Shown here: positions 1 through 13,572 of the stretch, piece by piece | Numbering within the stretch: the first letter of the stretch is position 1 | How the letters are laid out: each line of letters starts with the position of its first letter | Source: Dimorphilus gyrociliatus | Lineage: Eukaryota > Annelida > Polychaeta > Dinophilidae | Reading direction: 5' to 3' | Assembly (NCBI GenBank): GCA_904063045.1 | Contig: CAJFCJ010000015.1 | Location: forward strand, 806,001-870,000 | DNA length: 64,000 nt | Made by a program: the position numbers and the translations under genes | The notes under the pieces: model-generated | The model's database searches: none | Seen by the model: only the letters and a program-made list of their open reading frames with translations | Told to the model about the DNA's origin: nothing

Positions 1-3000
1 ATTAACATCTGATAGAAGAGATAAAGCGTATTCCAAAACGTCATGAAGTTCTTTGCGAATTTCTTGTGGTAGATTTACGTCTCTCAACAAGGCGAAATTA
101 TGAATTATCCTATGAACAGTCTTTGGTGATAAAGGAGATGGGAATGAACTATATCGATATTGATGCAATGGCGCCAGCCTTATAAATAGACAGTACGCAA
201 AATTTCTAACCTTCAAATCAGGATTTATAACCAAATAATTCCAAACCCAATCCGACATTCTATTTTTAACGAATAATCTAATAGTTTCAATTTTTGGCAC
301 CATTTCACCGAACCACTCAAGTACATGTATGGGGCTTTCTGATAACTTTGACCATAAAACATTTTGGACAGCCGCCTCACACTCTTCCTGTTCAGATAAT
401 AAGCTTAACATTTTTGAAAAAGGGCCAGAAATTCTTTGTTTCATTCCTGTCATTCCGTTTACTAATGTTTTTATTACCCGGTTTACGAGGTCTTCGTCAC
501 CCTGAACCAAAGACAAGATCAATTTTAAAATATGCCGACCGTTTGCCCCATCTCTGATAACTCGGCTTAAAAATATGAAATCCTCTTGGTAAAGTGCTTT
601 AGTATCGCTATCGGTTAGGGTTAGTTGAGAGTCTAATTCTTCGCGGCTATCGTCGACGAGCATCACAGTTAAAAGAACCATATTATCTAGAGAGGATAAT
701 CGCTCTCGTTCATCTTCTTCGTCATCGTCCTCATCACTAGAATGTACTTCCATAATATCTGGCGAGATTAGTGGCAAATTTGGTCCTATAATGTCGTTGG
801 AAGGCTTCTTTGTTGCCCTTTGAGCTGATCTTCTCAAGTAAAAATCAACGCAGTGAGAAATTGCGCAATTTTTCCTCATAAATTCTGCTTCTATAGGCCC
901 AAGACGAACAAAATCGATAACCAAAGCAAAATATTGGCTCATATGTTTGCAATAAGTAGCATTTTTTACGTGTAATAATTCTAAAAGACTAAGTAGGAAT
1001 TTCGCTAAATTTGATTCTCTGTCATCTGAAGATATTAAACGTTGTTCAGGCATTTTAGCAACATGAACGACAAGTCTTTGAAATATTTCCCTAGTGATAT
1101 TGTTCGGACATTTTAATAAAATTTGCTTAGGCCACCTCATATCATCTTCAACAAGAGTAACAAAAAACCAATCCGATGTTTGCAAGCTCCTCGTTAAATG
1201 TGAGCTCAAAGCTTCTACCCATTTCATCATGTAGGTCTTTTCCCTTGCGTGTAGAAGAATATCCATTACAAAAGTACATAATAAACGAGCAAGAGATATG
1301 TTTAATTTTGTGCTAGATGGAATAGTATGAGCAACAGTCGTGCACATATCTTGTACAAATTGAAAGTATCGAGTATCAAACAAATGCTTTTCTCTTAAAA
1401 ATTTCATGTTATCTTCCCAGATCCAATCGGCCAGCTCAGAGCTTAGTTCAACTTGACACTTTTCAACTGGAGCATTCGGTAGAATACGTTCATAAAATAG
1501 CATATAAGCGCTATTTGATTTTTCGTATGATAGATCCATATATTTTTCATGTACGGAGTCATATGTCTTACTAGTCATATGACCACCAAAGCATTCGCTT
1601 GCCATATGTGCTTGATCCCATGGTTTTACTTCGGAATCGTTAAACATAAACCAAGCAGGAGATGATGGATATAAGTTGCTTTCGTCGCTTTTTTCTCTAC
1701 ATTTATCTCTGATAAATGAGTAATAATGACCTCCTTCAGCATTTCCCGTATGAACAGTTACTCCAACTAGCTCAAATTCAAAATTTTCAGTATCTAATGG
1801 ATGTCCATCGTTTTCACCAGTTGTTGAATTCATTAAATTACATTCCATGTATCTAGACATATCCATTTTCATCGGAAATGAGAAATGAGTATTTATCTTT
1901 TCTTTAGTCATCGTTAACATATTAAATGTATATCGCATTATGTTAAAGCATAAGTATCTAGGCAGGGTTCTAAAACAAGCTCGCTTTTCCGCCCTTACTT
2001 TTTTCTCGCAAACTGAACATGTATACATATTATCCCCATCTAAAACATCTTTTATAGTTACTTCGTCTAATGATTCATACAGATTTTTTCTTCCCTCAAC
2101 TTGACATCTAACGGTATAAAAATCTTCTGTAGTCCGGCTAACATGACCACAGTCCAATGAAACTACATTGTTGCTAATAACACCTCCAAATAAATTTTTA
2201 ACAGTAAGCTTTAATGTTTCATCCATTTCTTCCATTTTGGATAAGAGATCAGCAAAAAACTCACTCATGTCTTTTTGTTCAGTGGTATTCAAAGGTTGTC
2301 TATCCATCAGATAGACTGAGCATAAACCCTTTGGCGAATATGCTTTTCGCTCAGACTCCATCAAAAAAGCATACATCTTTTGAATTTCTTTCAACGAGGC
2401 ATCTTGTGAACAGCCGAATGACGTTTCCAACAGGGCTTTGCGAACTTTTGGCACCATATAAACATGTTGCATACATGTGGCTAAGTAGCAAGTTGCTCCT
2501 AAATTAGTTAGTCCAACGTAGCCACAGCCAGCTCGAGCTTCCTCAAGAGGGCATAAATCCCAACCAGTAATTGACTGGGAAACGGTGGATTGTTCTTCTT
2601 CAACCTTTTTATGTATAAACATGAAATTCTCTTCACTCTCGAGCATCATAGCCATTAACAAGTTATAAGCTGCATATCTAGCAGAGTCTGATTTGCATTT
2701 TGGTAAATTTCTTGATTGCTTGTCGGGTAGTGCAAATAAACACCAAAATACGTATTCTGTGAGTTTTCTACCTTCCTCTGTCTCTTTAAATGGTGGATTC
2801 ATTTTAGCAATAACTTTAGAAATATTTAAAAGTCCAATAAGTGATTGATCTTGAATAGAATCGTGTCTTGTTTCAATTATTGATCGATTTTGAATTAAAT
2901 TTGATATTCTTTGAATGACTTCATCCAAGTTCAAACCTCCCCATCCATTTTTCCATGATTCTCTTACGTCTTCATTTCTGATTCCTTCAACTAAATCTTG

Positions 3001-6000
3001 TAACAGTTTAAAAAAATCTTGACAATTTGGTCCCAAAATGTCAGAGTCTTTATCCTGACATTCAACTGGTCTTTGCCTTTGTACAGGCGGCAACTTGAGA
3101 GCATCGTCCAAGCAATTGAGTAATGCTTTGACAAGAACTTTTATAAAAGAATATCCACAGTGTCCGTGAGATGTCTGTCCCATACATAGAGCATATAAAC
3201 CACTTGTACTTTCGCGCCTAACGGTTGGCTCTGGTTCAAGAATTAATAAACGCCTTAACCAGGAAGATAAATTACCTTCACAAAAAGCTTCCTTATCCAT
3301 AGAGCACAAGCACCACGCATTGAGCAACTTGAATGTAAAGTGCACTAGACTAGAACGTGTAGGCGAACCTAATTGCCAATCGTCTTTCGTGGCAGTTACA
3401 TCGTATATAATTTGTTTAAGTTTTTGAACAATAACTTTTACGTCAACAGATTGAAGAACTGAGTCTCTTAGACGGAAAACTTTATTTTTAAGTTGCCTCC
3501 TTCGCCGAAAATCCGCCTCGTCATCATCGTGCATAGCTAAATGCGAAAGAAGCTTTAAAAGAGGAGCCATACAATCCTGTTGCCATTCGCTCCAGATACC
3601 ATTTTCATCTAACTTATGGAGCTCTTCGAAGAAGAGCAATTTGATAAAGTGTTCAAGACCTTTCGCATCAATAAACTTTTCCTTCCAACTCTTTTCATTA
3701 GTTTTCACTTCTTGTTCATCTGATGATTCTTCTTTCTCAGTATTATCAATGACTAAATCAGCAGATCTTTTCAAAGCTAATAAATTGAATTTTGTAGGCT
3801 TGGATAGGGCATCAATAATATTTAAAGCGTAAATTAATCGATGAGGGTTCCTCGCGTCTAAAAGATCATTCCAATTGACTGGTTCTTTCAAAGAAAGTAG
3901 TTTTTTTACAATGAATGGTTCAGTTGGGAGAACACATAATAATTCTTGAATTGCACTCGTAACTCTTCTGGCTAATAGATGTACACTCTGATCTGGTGAT
4001 TTCCAGCTTGCTACGGCATGAAGAGCTTCAAATAAAAGGTCAAACTTATCTATCATTAATATCTGGGGTAGTCTTTTTCTTGGAGGAACAAGAGGATAGC
4101 AATCTGACTTTGGTCCGGAAGAACAGACCAGATGTACATTGACTGTTAATGCATCAGAAAGTCTGACTTCTGATAATGTTTTTTCATCTGCATCATAAGA
4201 TATTTCCCTATTATGAACAATAAGACGAACAGGTACGACTAGATCAGGACTTCGACCCAGCTGATTTGCAATCCAGGAGGTGCAATCCGCTCTTAATTCT
4301 GCAACTCTGTCCATGTTGCTTACAACAAACGTATGTCGTATAGTTTTATTTTGTTGATGAAGATTGGCACATACTTGTAAGTGCATTTGCTGACCATGTT
4401 TACCGTAGACAGCTACTCGATGAACAGGAACGCCTTTTCCCATTATTGACCAAAGACGTAAGGTATAGGCATATTGAGTACTAACGTGGCATATATTCAT
4501 TTTTAATAATTGCAAGACCCTATACAGCTGAGGTAATTTATGAGGTAAATTATCAACCGAATGTCTTATACACCTCATGCATCTATTAATTAGTGCTTCT
4601 TCATATTCTAGATTATCATCAGCCAGTCTGTTGTTAATGCATGTGATAGCTTCTTCTGAGACACCAGCGTCGTGAGCTTCAACAGCTATTTTCCAAACGT
4701 GTTCCATGTGCTCCATTCCCGTACTAATACCTTCTTTAAAGGCTACTCTCATTAATACTGTATACAATTGCAAACCTATCATGGAAGTATGCTCAATCGG
4801 TAGAGAAGGGATTTTTTTCTGCAGCAAATGTTCAACAGCTTTTGAATTAAGAGAATGTTGGGAGCGAACTTTAATTTCATTTAAAAACCAATTTAAGCAT
4901 TCATTTCTGGTATGGGGATAAAGAGCCAAGGCATGCCATATAATGTCAACTCCTTGCTCAGTTAAGGACACATTTGGATCTGTTGCTGTTGACGAGAATA
5001 TAAAAGTTAAAAAAGACATTCTTATATAACCGTTTGTTTTTTCATCATCTACATCCCAATCCGAGCTTAGGTGTTCCCTCCAATATTTTATATCATTTAG
5101 GACATGCTCTAATAACTTTAGCTCAGTTAAAGCTCTATGTACAGCACTGTAAATCGCTATTTTTGTTTTGTTATAGCTCAACAACTTCTGCAGGAGTGGC
5201 AAACATATACAAACAGCTTTATGTTTAGCGACATTCTGAACGAAAGCCCTGATAAACTGAGCTCTAATTGTTTGTCCTGTAGATAGAAGTAATGTTGATA
5301 AAACTTTTTCAGCTTCCATTGTTAGGGCTTGAGGTAAAACCTCATCCTGTAGTAGATCCCATAAAAGAGTTTTTCCTTTGGCGGTAAAATCTTCATTTTG
5401 AAGTCGTTCAATTGCTAATGGTGATCTTGATCGTTTGCTAGGAATTTTCTTCGCTTGCTCTACTGTTTTTGGAATTTCTGTATTTCCTGCAGGAATATGT
5501 TCCAAGAACTGAATAGAATCTTCACCGTCAAAATCGTCCATGTTTTTAGGCGATCGAGTGTTGCCTCTTGAAGAACTACATTCATAGTCATCTTCATCCA
5601 TTTTCAGCTCAGTTGTCGCGATCATATCATCTCTAAATGTTTCCTTTCGTAGGTAATCTTCTACATCTGAATCAACTGAATTAATATTCACATCAGGAGT
5701 ATTATCTCCTTCGCTATCTTCTACCATACTACCAATCGACGAATCTGATGCAGCATTAGGAACTGGCATAAGATGCCAATGCTTCCGACACTTTCTAGGA
5801 TGTAAGTCTGTTATTTCATCCTCTTCATCGTCAGCATCCTCATCGTCATCATCATTAGCGTATCTTGTCCAAATATTCTCTGTTAAGTGAGCCAAAACCA
5901 TGATTGTTTGTTCGGTATATTCAGAAAGCGAGAGCTGAGATAGAAGAGTATGCAATTTTTGAGCTAAAGGAGGACTTAGATGCCTTACTACAACCGTCAA

Positions 6001-7219
6001 GCATTCATATACATGTCTAGAACAATGTCTTTGTTTTATAGACTCCCAAATGCACTCTAAATGATCAGAGGTTAGTTTACCTTCAGCAACCACATGTTGA
6101 ACGATCATTGTACTTTGTTTAACTACTTCTCCATGAACATTAGGGCCAAAAGTGTACTCTATAATTTTCTTATCTACTATCCAGTCAGCAATTCTAGAAT
6201 TCATCCCCGTTTCTGATTTATCATCACATTCATTAGCCGTTGATATGTATGAATTTATGTTTGCAACTGCAGATAACCGTAAACTCAAAGTCTGTGAAGT
6301 AAAATACTTAAGAGTGACTTTTAAAGCTAATTCATCATATTCATATGGCATACTATCATTTACAGGCTTTATAGCCAACCAAATAATATCAGCAAGACCC
6401 TTTGCCCCAGCTAGTTTCAAATCGTCTTCCGACAACTGACAGATATATTCTATAGCAGGTTTCCTAATGCAGTCTAAAAGTTGTTGGGCAGAAGCCTGAT
6501 TTATGTAAGAACGAAGATTATGCACCAAAGTAAAAAGTTCGTGAATAATTTGAGGGGGAACTTTAGAATCCGTTCTCAGGTTTGCGAAAAATCCTCGTAT
6601 AGCCTGCAGTCCGCGCAATTCATAAAAATGAACAATATTACGGAGAAGCATTCTTGGAATATCTCTATCAATCAGAATATACGAATCGCAATAAAGTAAC
6701 AAAGGTTTGTCTTCTGCATCTATATTATTAAGCTGAATAATATCATTCACTCCAGCTGACTTCCGTTGAGTAACATAAGGGTAATAGCGAATTGTGAAAA
6801 TAGTGTTAAGGAGGTTTAGGCTGCTTATCAAAAGATCATAGTCAATTTGAGGAATCTCTTGAGACGAACAACTTCTTAACAATCGGACAGTTTGAGCTAT
6901 AAGTTCTCTTGTTAAAGAGCTAGAGCGCTTTAGATCTTCTGCATTTTCTAATTCGTTGCAGGAGCAACCCATCCCAGGCCAACCATTTAAAAATTTTATC
7001 AAATCAAGCACCCTTGCGGGCGAGAGATTCATCCCACGTTCATAGGAATCATCTGAAATTTATATACATTTTTTTCAAGTCGTGATTCTCAACCAAAAAA
7101 AAAAACGAAACAAAGGATACTAGATATCGAAACGAGAAGTGAGCGATAAAGGGGATAATTTTAAAATACTCACCGATTCGAAGAGCTGTTTCGAATTGCA
7201 AACAAGTTTTGCAAACCAT
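1..7219 (-). CDS. USP34: USP34-like ubiquitin C-terminal hydrolase, 5' part (3' end beyond window)
   Basis: This encodes a giant deubiquitinase that removes ubiquitin from proteins. Exon 1 is 7219-7174 (starts MVCKTCLQF, like the vertebrate MCENC start). After a 121-bp intron, exon 2 runs from 7052 to the window edge in one open frame, giving about 2366 visible residues. The catalytic domain starts near residue 1525. Its Cys box reads VGLTNLGATCYLA (Cys ~1537, codon 2488-2490) and its His box GGHYYSFIRD (His ~1791, codon 1726-1728). The finger region CSVCEKKVRAEKRACF has the CxxC pattern. The upstream ~1500 residues are armadillo-like helical sequence with an Asp/Glu run near residue 414 and the phrase NMDDFDGE. 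Order and wording match USP34 rather than USP9X or USP24. The C-terminal part lies left of position 1. The family is linked to Wnt/axin regulation. Confidence 0.95.
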
Positions 7220-8192
7220 AACTATAAACTCTTTGATCCGTACTCATACAACGACATCCGCTCTTGTAAGCCCTAGAAATTTGAAAGAATCTCTAAATGA
7301 TGCGGCTATTTTATGTTATTTTACGGAAATCGTTTCCCGGATGTTCAGTGGTATACGTCTCAACAAGTTGAAGTAGTTCGAAAAGGGAAGTCGAACCAGT
7401 TTAAATAAAACTACGAAATGCGAGGTTTTAAAGAACAATAACAAATTAAAAACTCTAGCTACAACCATTTTCATTGAAAAAAAGGGAAGTTTTACGAAAA
7501 TTAATATTTCAGTGATTTTCCTTAAATTCCTTCAGAGCTTAAAAATATTTTAATAAGTCTTCATAGAATATTGTGATTTATACATAAAAAGATGCATTTT
7601 TGGAAAAAAATTGTTTATATCCAGAGGAACTGATTATTTGCTTTGAAATAATATATATGTAAATTCAAACATTTTTAGACATTTTACTCAATACACTCTA
7701 GAGTTATAAAGTATCTTTACAACTTTATACCATAAGAATATTGTTGAAAATCGATTCATTACCACGGAATGTAAAAGTTACGATCGAGTTTCAAAAGCAA
7801 TACAAATTCCTATATGCCTAATGGCATATAAATAATTTATGATACTAGAAGATGATATTATTGTCAGTTTTAATAGGCATTTTATTATGTTAAACTTTAT
7901 TTTGGTTGTAGTGTTACTTGGTTTTTATTCAAAAATTTAAATATTCTTTTTCTTGTTTTTAGATACAAACACACTTTAAACCTATAAAGTTATAAATATA
8001 TCATAAGAGGATAAAATTTTGTTGGTTGCCTCTAATATGAGATGACAATCATGTGTGTTATCATTCATTGGGAATTGAAACTTAAACAATTCTAGATGCT
8101 TTAAAATACTTTACAAATAAACCAATGAATATTAAATTATTTCTATATATCAGTGTCCTTAATTCTATATGTATAACTTAATTAGAAATAAA

Positions 8193-8229
<37 letters not shown>

Positions 8230-8852
8230 TATTTCTTCCGATTTAACAGAAATTTATAGATAATTATAATATATTTGACAAAATATTAACAAATAATAAT
8301 ATTCATTCAAAAGTTAGAATGAATAAGACTCTTTTTATATAATAGTAAACAAAACTTTTAATATAAACATAAAACGATAATCAAAGAAATAAACAGTATG
8401 ATTAGACTATAAATGATTATAAATATCATTGTTCTTTTTCACTACTCTATTAAAATTACGTTAGTCAATTGTTTTTTAATGAAAAGAACCAATTGTCATA
8501 TTGCGATGTTTTTCGGATAAATTAAGAATTCACAATAGAAATTCTAAAGGAATGTATTGGGAAAAAACAGTTCCAATTTGTTTATATGCAATGTATTTAT
8601 AATTTTTTCATTAAAATTAAAAGCATTGTATCTAATGATGATAAAAAATAAAAATAAGAAAATAATTGAAATCGATAAGGCAGACAGAATAACTAAATTT
8701 CGTAAATAATCTAGTTTTAACAGCCTGGAATAATTAATAACAAGCGTTTTATTAGCTGAAATGATAAAAATTACCTTATTTTAAATAAATATTAGCAAAC
8801 TGTTAATATTTTTGAAAGATACAAGGAGAAAATAGGCGAAGAGTGAAAAATT
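7220..8852. other. Intergenic region upstream of USP34, AT-rich
   Basis: No supported gene. The first ~250 bp left of the USP34 start hold likely promoter and 5' UTR. The rest is AT-rich with a (TA)n run at 8196-8226. Short open frames here show no coding character. Confidence 0.6.
8196..8226. repeat. (TA)n microsatellite
   Basis: About 15 uninterrupted TA units in the USP34 upstream region. Confidence 0.9.
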
Positions 8853-9017
8853 TTATAAAATGAGATTCGAAAAACTCTCATTTCCGGTTTGCAAAATGTT
8901 TTCGTAGTTTTCCGAAGTATACAAGTCATTACAGCAATCTCGGCAAGGAGGATCTATATCATTAATATTTCTCGGGTTCATCAAATAATAGGACACAATA
9001 TTAATGTATTCTTGGCT
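8853..9017 (-). CDS. Possible 3'-terminal coding exon of an unrecognised gene
   Basis: On the minus strand a good acceptor (TTACCTTTAG) is followed by 54 open codons and a stop. The composition looks like protein (DIDPPCRDCC, YTSENYENILQ) in otherwise AT-rich intergenic DNA. The longer plus-strand open frame at the same place looks like its shadow. I could not find an upstream exon ending in phase 0 between here and the GT92 start at 9619, so it could be a pseudogene remnant, the end of a gene with a long intron, or chance. No family recognised; three Cys in the CRDCC cluster are the only notable residues. Confidence 0.3.
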   Translation of the reverse strand, partial: SQEYINIVSYYLMNPRNINDIDPPCRDCCNDLYTSENYENILQTGNESFSNLIL

Positions 9018-9618
9018 CTAAAGGTAATCAATAACCTTACTATTATTTTGTATAGAAACTGTTTAGAAAATGTTCCTTGTCTAGGAACGAAACATTACAT
9101 TCTTTCACACCTCTCAATTAAGGTATCTGTATCTTTTAAACAAACAAAAATTCTTCATATTGGCATTCTTATGTTTGAATTTTAACAATATATCGATTAA
9201 AGTTACCAATATCAATATATATCAATACTTTTTATACCTGCCCTTTCTCACCTAATTCGTAACTTTCCAATATTTCAATATTTAATTATCGTAATTGAAA
9301 TAATTATAAATAGCAATTATATTATAAGCAACAACAAAAATAAAACGAGAAAGCCAACTTTTTAGAGCGAGGTGCCGGTTACTCTGAAATTGTTGAGAAG
9401 AATTTCGTTAGAATATTACTCTCTAAACTATGAAAAACTTGTATGATTAACTTGAAAATCTCATTCTTTTACAATTGATTTAATCAATTGAACTAATCAA
9501 TTTAGGTCAATTTTTCTCTGTGAATTTATCTATTTTTATGGAAAGTATAGTTGCAATTTATCATTATTCACAGATATCAGTTTCAAAGGAAAAGCTATAA
9601 TAAAACTTTAATTTGAGC
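9018..9618. promoter_or_regulatory. 5' flank of the GT92 gene with a 9-bp inverted repeat
   Basis: Upstream region of the plus-strand glycosyltransferase. It contains a perfect inverted repeat, CAATTGATT at 9472-9480 and AATCAATTG at 9482-9490 with one base between, plus a third AATCAATT nearby. This resembles a homeodomain-type dyad; function is inferred only. Confidence 0.3.
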
Positions 9619-11115
9619 ATGAAGAAACTTATAATAAGTCTTTCTACAATTTCCATTTTGTTGCTGTTGGTCTATTTATACAATACCAAAATCTTTCGTT
9701 CGAATAAAGATAATGGACCCCGGCTTAGAAGTCAATCGTTGATTCCTAGAGGTAAAGATACTTAACATTTTTATAGCTGTTTTCAATATTATCATTTGCA
9801 ATTTTTAGTGCCGGTTCATTGGCAAAAGTCCGACTTTTTGAATATGTATGCCTTTTCCGCCTTTTACGATGATCGCTCTACGTTGCAAGGTTCTAAATGC
9901 ATCCGAATTGTTGCAATAGCAGAGAAGAAACTAGTTGAGAAATCTGCTCCTTATTGTCATATAGTATATGAAAAAGGTCTTCCAGATATTGTTCAAAGTC
10001 GACCAGCTGATATAGGTGTAGGTGTTTCCTATAGAGGATACTGGTTCAGAGAGTATGTGTTTGAGTGCCCTCTGCAAAGTAATCGCCTACCTCTCAAAAT
10101 ATTTCTTGCTAATAAATCAAATCAAAGAACACAATGGTCAATTCCTGTTGAGTTTCCTCAGACACCTAAAATAAAACAGGTATGTTTTTCTTTCTCTAAT
10201 TAAAACTTATTTTATACTTTCTTAACTATTTCATGGTGACAACAGGACTTTGCCGTTTGTGTGATATGTGCGTTTTCGAAATTTAACCCTTCAAGAGTGC
10301 TTGAATTTGTAGAGATGCATCGCCTCTTAGGTGTATCTCAAATATACGTATACAATAATAATCTAGAACCAACTACACACAAGTTATTTAAACAATTACA
10401 TGAAATGGGGAAAATCGATTTAACTGATTTCAAAACAGGGTTCTTTGAAACTCCAGCTCCTTCTCATGCTTATTACGCTCAAGTAAGTTGAAAATATAGT
10501 TCAAAGTGCAAACATTTCTTTATTCTTTTCTTTCTTTTCAAGGCGTCACCTGCTGTCAACGATTGCATACTTCGCAATATGTACTCTTATAAAAAGTTAA
10601 TTATTGTCGATCTAGACGAAATAATCATTCCAAATCAAGGGTTAAATTATAAAGATATGTTAGAAGCGATAGATAAAAAGTATCCAAGAAGTATAGAAAC
10701 CAAATCATATCATTTTAGGAATGCTTACTTTTTTTCTGATTTTGATAACTTGAAAAATAAAAGCGATACTAATAACGACAGCAAAGAAATTGCTACGTTT
10801 AGGAGATACAGAGCAAAAGTTAGCGGTCCAGGATATTCAATTAAGAGTATTATAGATCCGCTATCTTGCTATGGAATGCATAATCATTTCTGTTGGCATA
10901 AAACGAAAGCGGCCGATGTACCTAACGAATCTCTGGACGTTCCAGTTGAATTTGGTACGTTACATCATTACAAAAAATGTCATTTTGATAAAGCTAAATG
11001 TGCCGAAATAATCAAAAATCCAATAGTAGATGAATCTGCTTTGAAATTTAGGCAACAATTGTTATTAAATATGAATAGCACAGCTCAATATTTAAAATTA
11101 AAAGATGTTTTCTAA
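9619..11115 (+). CDS. Glycosyltransferase family 92 (DUF23) protein, type II membrane
   Basis: Predicted Golgi glycosyltransferase of 437 residues. Exons: 9619-9751, 9809-10179, 10246-10482, 10543-11115, with introns of 57-66 bp, all in phase. The N-terminus is a type II signal anchor (residues ~4-22, LIISLSTISILLLLVYLY). The GT92 core starts near residue 169 with FAVCVICAFSKFNPSRVLEF and LGVSQIYVYNNN. It continues with NDCILRNMY and the metal/nucleotide-binding type motif IVDLDEIIIP near residue 265. Cys and His residues spread through the C-terminal third (CYGMHNHFCW, HHYKKCHF) fit the family. The known GT92 enzyme from C. elegans transfers galactose to fucose on N-glycans; the acceptor here is unknown. 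The gene faces the DUF1295 gene tail to tail, with only 105 bp between stops. Confidence 0.88.
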
Positions 11116-11220
11116 GATGAAGTTATATTTTGGCTGTTTGAAAATTTTAAGATTTAAAAAGAAAACCATGAAATTTTTTGAATACACGTTTTTTTTTCGC
11201 TTAAAGAATTCATTGATTTG

Positions 11221-12121
11221 TTACCATAGTCTAGGAACGAGTCGCTTAGTATTTTTCATATATGCAATATAGTCCGAATTAGTACCCCATTTCTTCCAAC
11301 CTTGCTTCTCCAAAAGTGGTATTCCACTTACTTTAGTTAGCAGGATAGCGACAAGAATAGGTGATAAGACTGAAATACCTTCTAAACCTCTGAAGGATGT
11401 AGAAGCACAAACGTATGCTCCACACCATATGACGATTTCACCAAGATAGTTCGGATGACGAATTACACTCCAAAGTCCTACGTTGATAAATTTATTCTTA
11501 TTTCTTGGATCGTTTCGGAATACTGTTTTTTGATAATCCGCTAATGACTCGAAGACGAAGCCAAATATGAACATAACAAATCCAGCTATATCACTACCAG
11601 TTATTGGACGAAGTTCATCGTTCTCTTTCAGATTTAGCAGGATAGTCGGCAACAAAGTTACAAAACACCATATACCCTGAATAGTCCAGAAAACAGCCAT
11701 TCTTTTCGGATTTTGTTTGGCATGCTTAAACCTTCTATCCTCGCTTTTCAAAACTCGAAAGAACAAGAAGAGGCCCAATCTGATAAAGATTTTTAAAACA
11801 TTTCACAGTTGGTAATTTATTTTAACTAGAAATTTAATTTAAGAGAAAAAAAACCTTAAGGCCCACAACATTGCCATAAAGCTAAGAATATTCTGCCTAA
11901 GCGAAGGTTCTTCATTTTCTTGTAAAGATATGTATACAAGAAGAAAATTTGTGATGGCACCTAAAAAAAATTTGAGTCCTAGTTATTACTTGAATAGTAT
12001 TTTGGAATTATTTACCGCAAAGATCAAATAATTTTTCGGTTTTCAATAAGATAGAAAAAATGCACCCTACAGCTTGTAGACCAAAGTCAATAGATAGCAA
12101 AAACATTAAAGTTCCAGACAT
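11221..12121 (-). CDS. DUF1295 / steroid 5-alpha-reductase-like membrane protein
   Basis: Three exons: 12121-12016, 11960-11855, 11779-11221, giving 256 residues. The protein is strongly hydrophobic with about six membrane segments. The C-terminal signature GLWSVIRHPNYLGEIVIWCG matches DUF1295 and the NADPH-binding end of the 5-alpha-reductase/ICMT superfamily. A short motif at the C-terminal end, SDYIAYMKNTKRLVPRLW, is typical of the family. Likely an ER membrane oxidoreductase; the substrate cannot be told from sequence. Length is close to bacterial and animal DUF1295 proteins (~255-300). Splice phases agree across all exons. One donor is the weak AAG|GTTTTTTT. Confidence 0.88.
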
Positions 12122-13090
12122 TGTTTTTAAAAACTTGTAGAATTTGTCACGTTGAAATATGATTAGAAAAAATAATGTGCATTATCTGTACAATAAGTGT
12201 ACTGCTAGATAGAGTTGCCAACCAATCAGAAATTGGATATATATATTCACTATGACTCGTCTATTAGGGCGATAAAATAAGTTTCATTAGGCTTTAACAT
12301 ATATTATACAAGCGTGGACACTATACAAAAATTGGAAGAAAACTCGATACAATGTTATATTTGACTGAAAGATATTGATGATTCTCCTCACTATTTGAAT
12401 ATTCATGTTTTCCCTATTTGAACTCTATATGCATCAGTCTTTTCTATATTGATTTGAAGTACCACCTGGTGGACAATTTAGTTATTGATTATACAGGAAA
12501 GTACTACTTGCTGCTGACAAAAAAGATGCAATAATGAAGAATAAGAGGCATCCATACAATTTGATGAGTTTTCAAATGAATTTATTACCTTTTAAAATAT
12601 TTAATTTAATTAAAAATATGTTTCTTCTAAATTAGAAAAAAAGTAATAAATACAATAATTAGTTAGTTAAAAAGTGTAATAAAATACATGAGTTCTAACT
12701 ACTTTTAGTAATAATATAATATTTCCAATTTTCTATTAATTACCTGCATAAATAAAGTATTTTTATACTTTATTACTTTCGATTATTTGTTATATCTTTT
12801 TGCCAGTTTGTACTTGCTCTAAAATGTATATCTAAAAAGAAAAAATGAACAAACTACCTTCAAGTGCAAAAGAAAAAAAAAGAACATTTTTTCTAAACTC
12901 TTCTAAAATTCCAAACTTGGAACAAAAGTGTAAAAAAAGGAGAAAAAAAGTTATTTTATAATAAAAGCCAACAAAGACGAAGTAAATAGATTCGAGGTTT
13001 CAATAAGAATAGGAAAATACAAAGAAACGACTACGACCGGTAACAAAATTATATAATAAAATTGATTATTTATTTAGAAGATAATAAAAA

Positions 13091-13104
13091 TAGCGCCATC
13101 TATA
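13091..13104 (-). promoter_or_regulatory. CTCF-like motif (TAGCGCCATCTATA)
   Basis: Reverse complement contains TAGATGGCGCTA, which fits the bilaterian CTCF core AGRKGGCGC. The 10-mer CGCCATCTAT at 13094-13103 recurs three more times in the window. Binding is inferred. Confidence 0.4.
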
Positions 13105-13530
13105 CTTTCTAGAACAGAATATATTTAATTAAAAGGATTCTAATTAAAATCGTGTTAAATAGGCTTAATATAGTATTTTAAATTATAACGAATTATAAAA
13201 TATGAAATTTATACTATAATTACTTTAAAAATAGACAAATGTGCTATACAAAGGTTTTAAATAATAATAAGCAAACAATTACAATAAATATAAAAAGTAA
13301 TAAAATATCTTAATATATTCATTTTTTTTGTCTTTATAGCCTTTATTGACTATTAATATAGTTTGTTACACCTTTGTCAAGTATTATTACCTTTGAGAAT
13401 ATACTTTTGTCTCTTAAACAAAAAATCAAGAATATTCTTTTCATATGAAAGATAAAAGAACTTTGCTACAAAATGATATAGATGTGCTTTTTTTGCTCAT
13501 TCATCATCATAATCTTCTTCTTTTCTATCT

Positions 13531-13572
13531 CTCGCACTCTCTCTATCTGTCTATCTCTCTCTCTCTCTCTCC
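13531..13572. repeat. CT-rich simple repeat
   Basis: A pyrimidine tract dominated by CT dinucleotides, with TCTCTCTC runs toward the 3' end. Confidence 0.8.

Noticed and set aside
8889-9185. 98-codon plus-strand open frame upstream of GT92
   Set aside because: It is largely the reverse of the better minus-strand frame (8853-9017), Ile/Val-rich without domain or splice partner.
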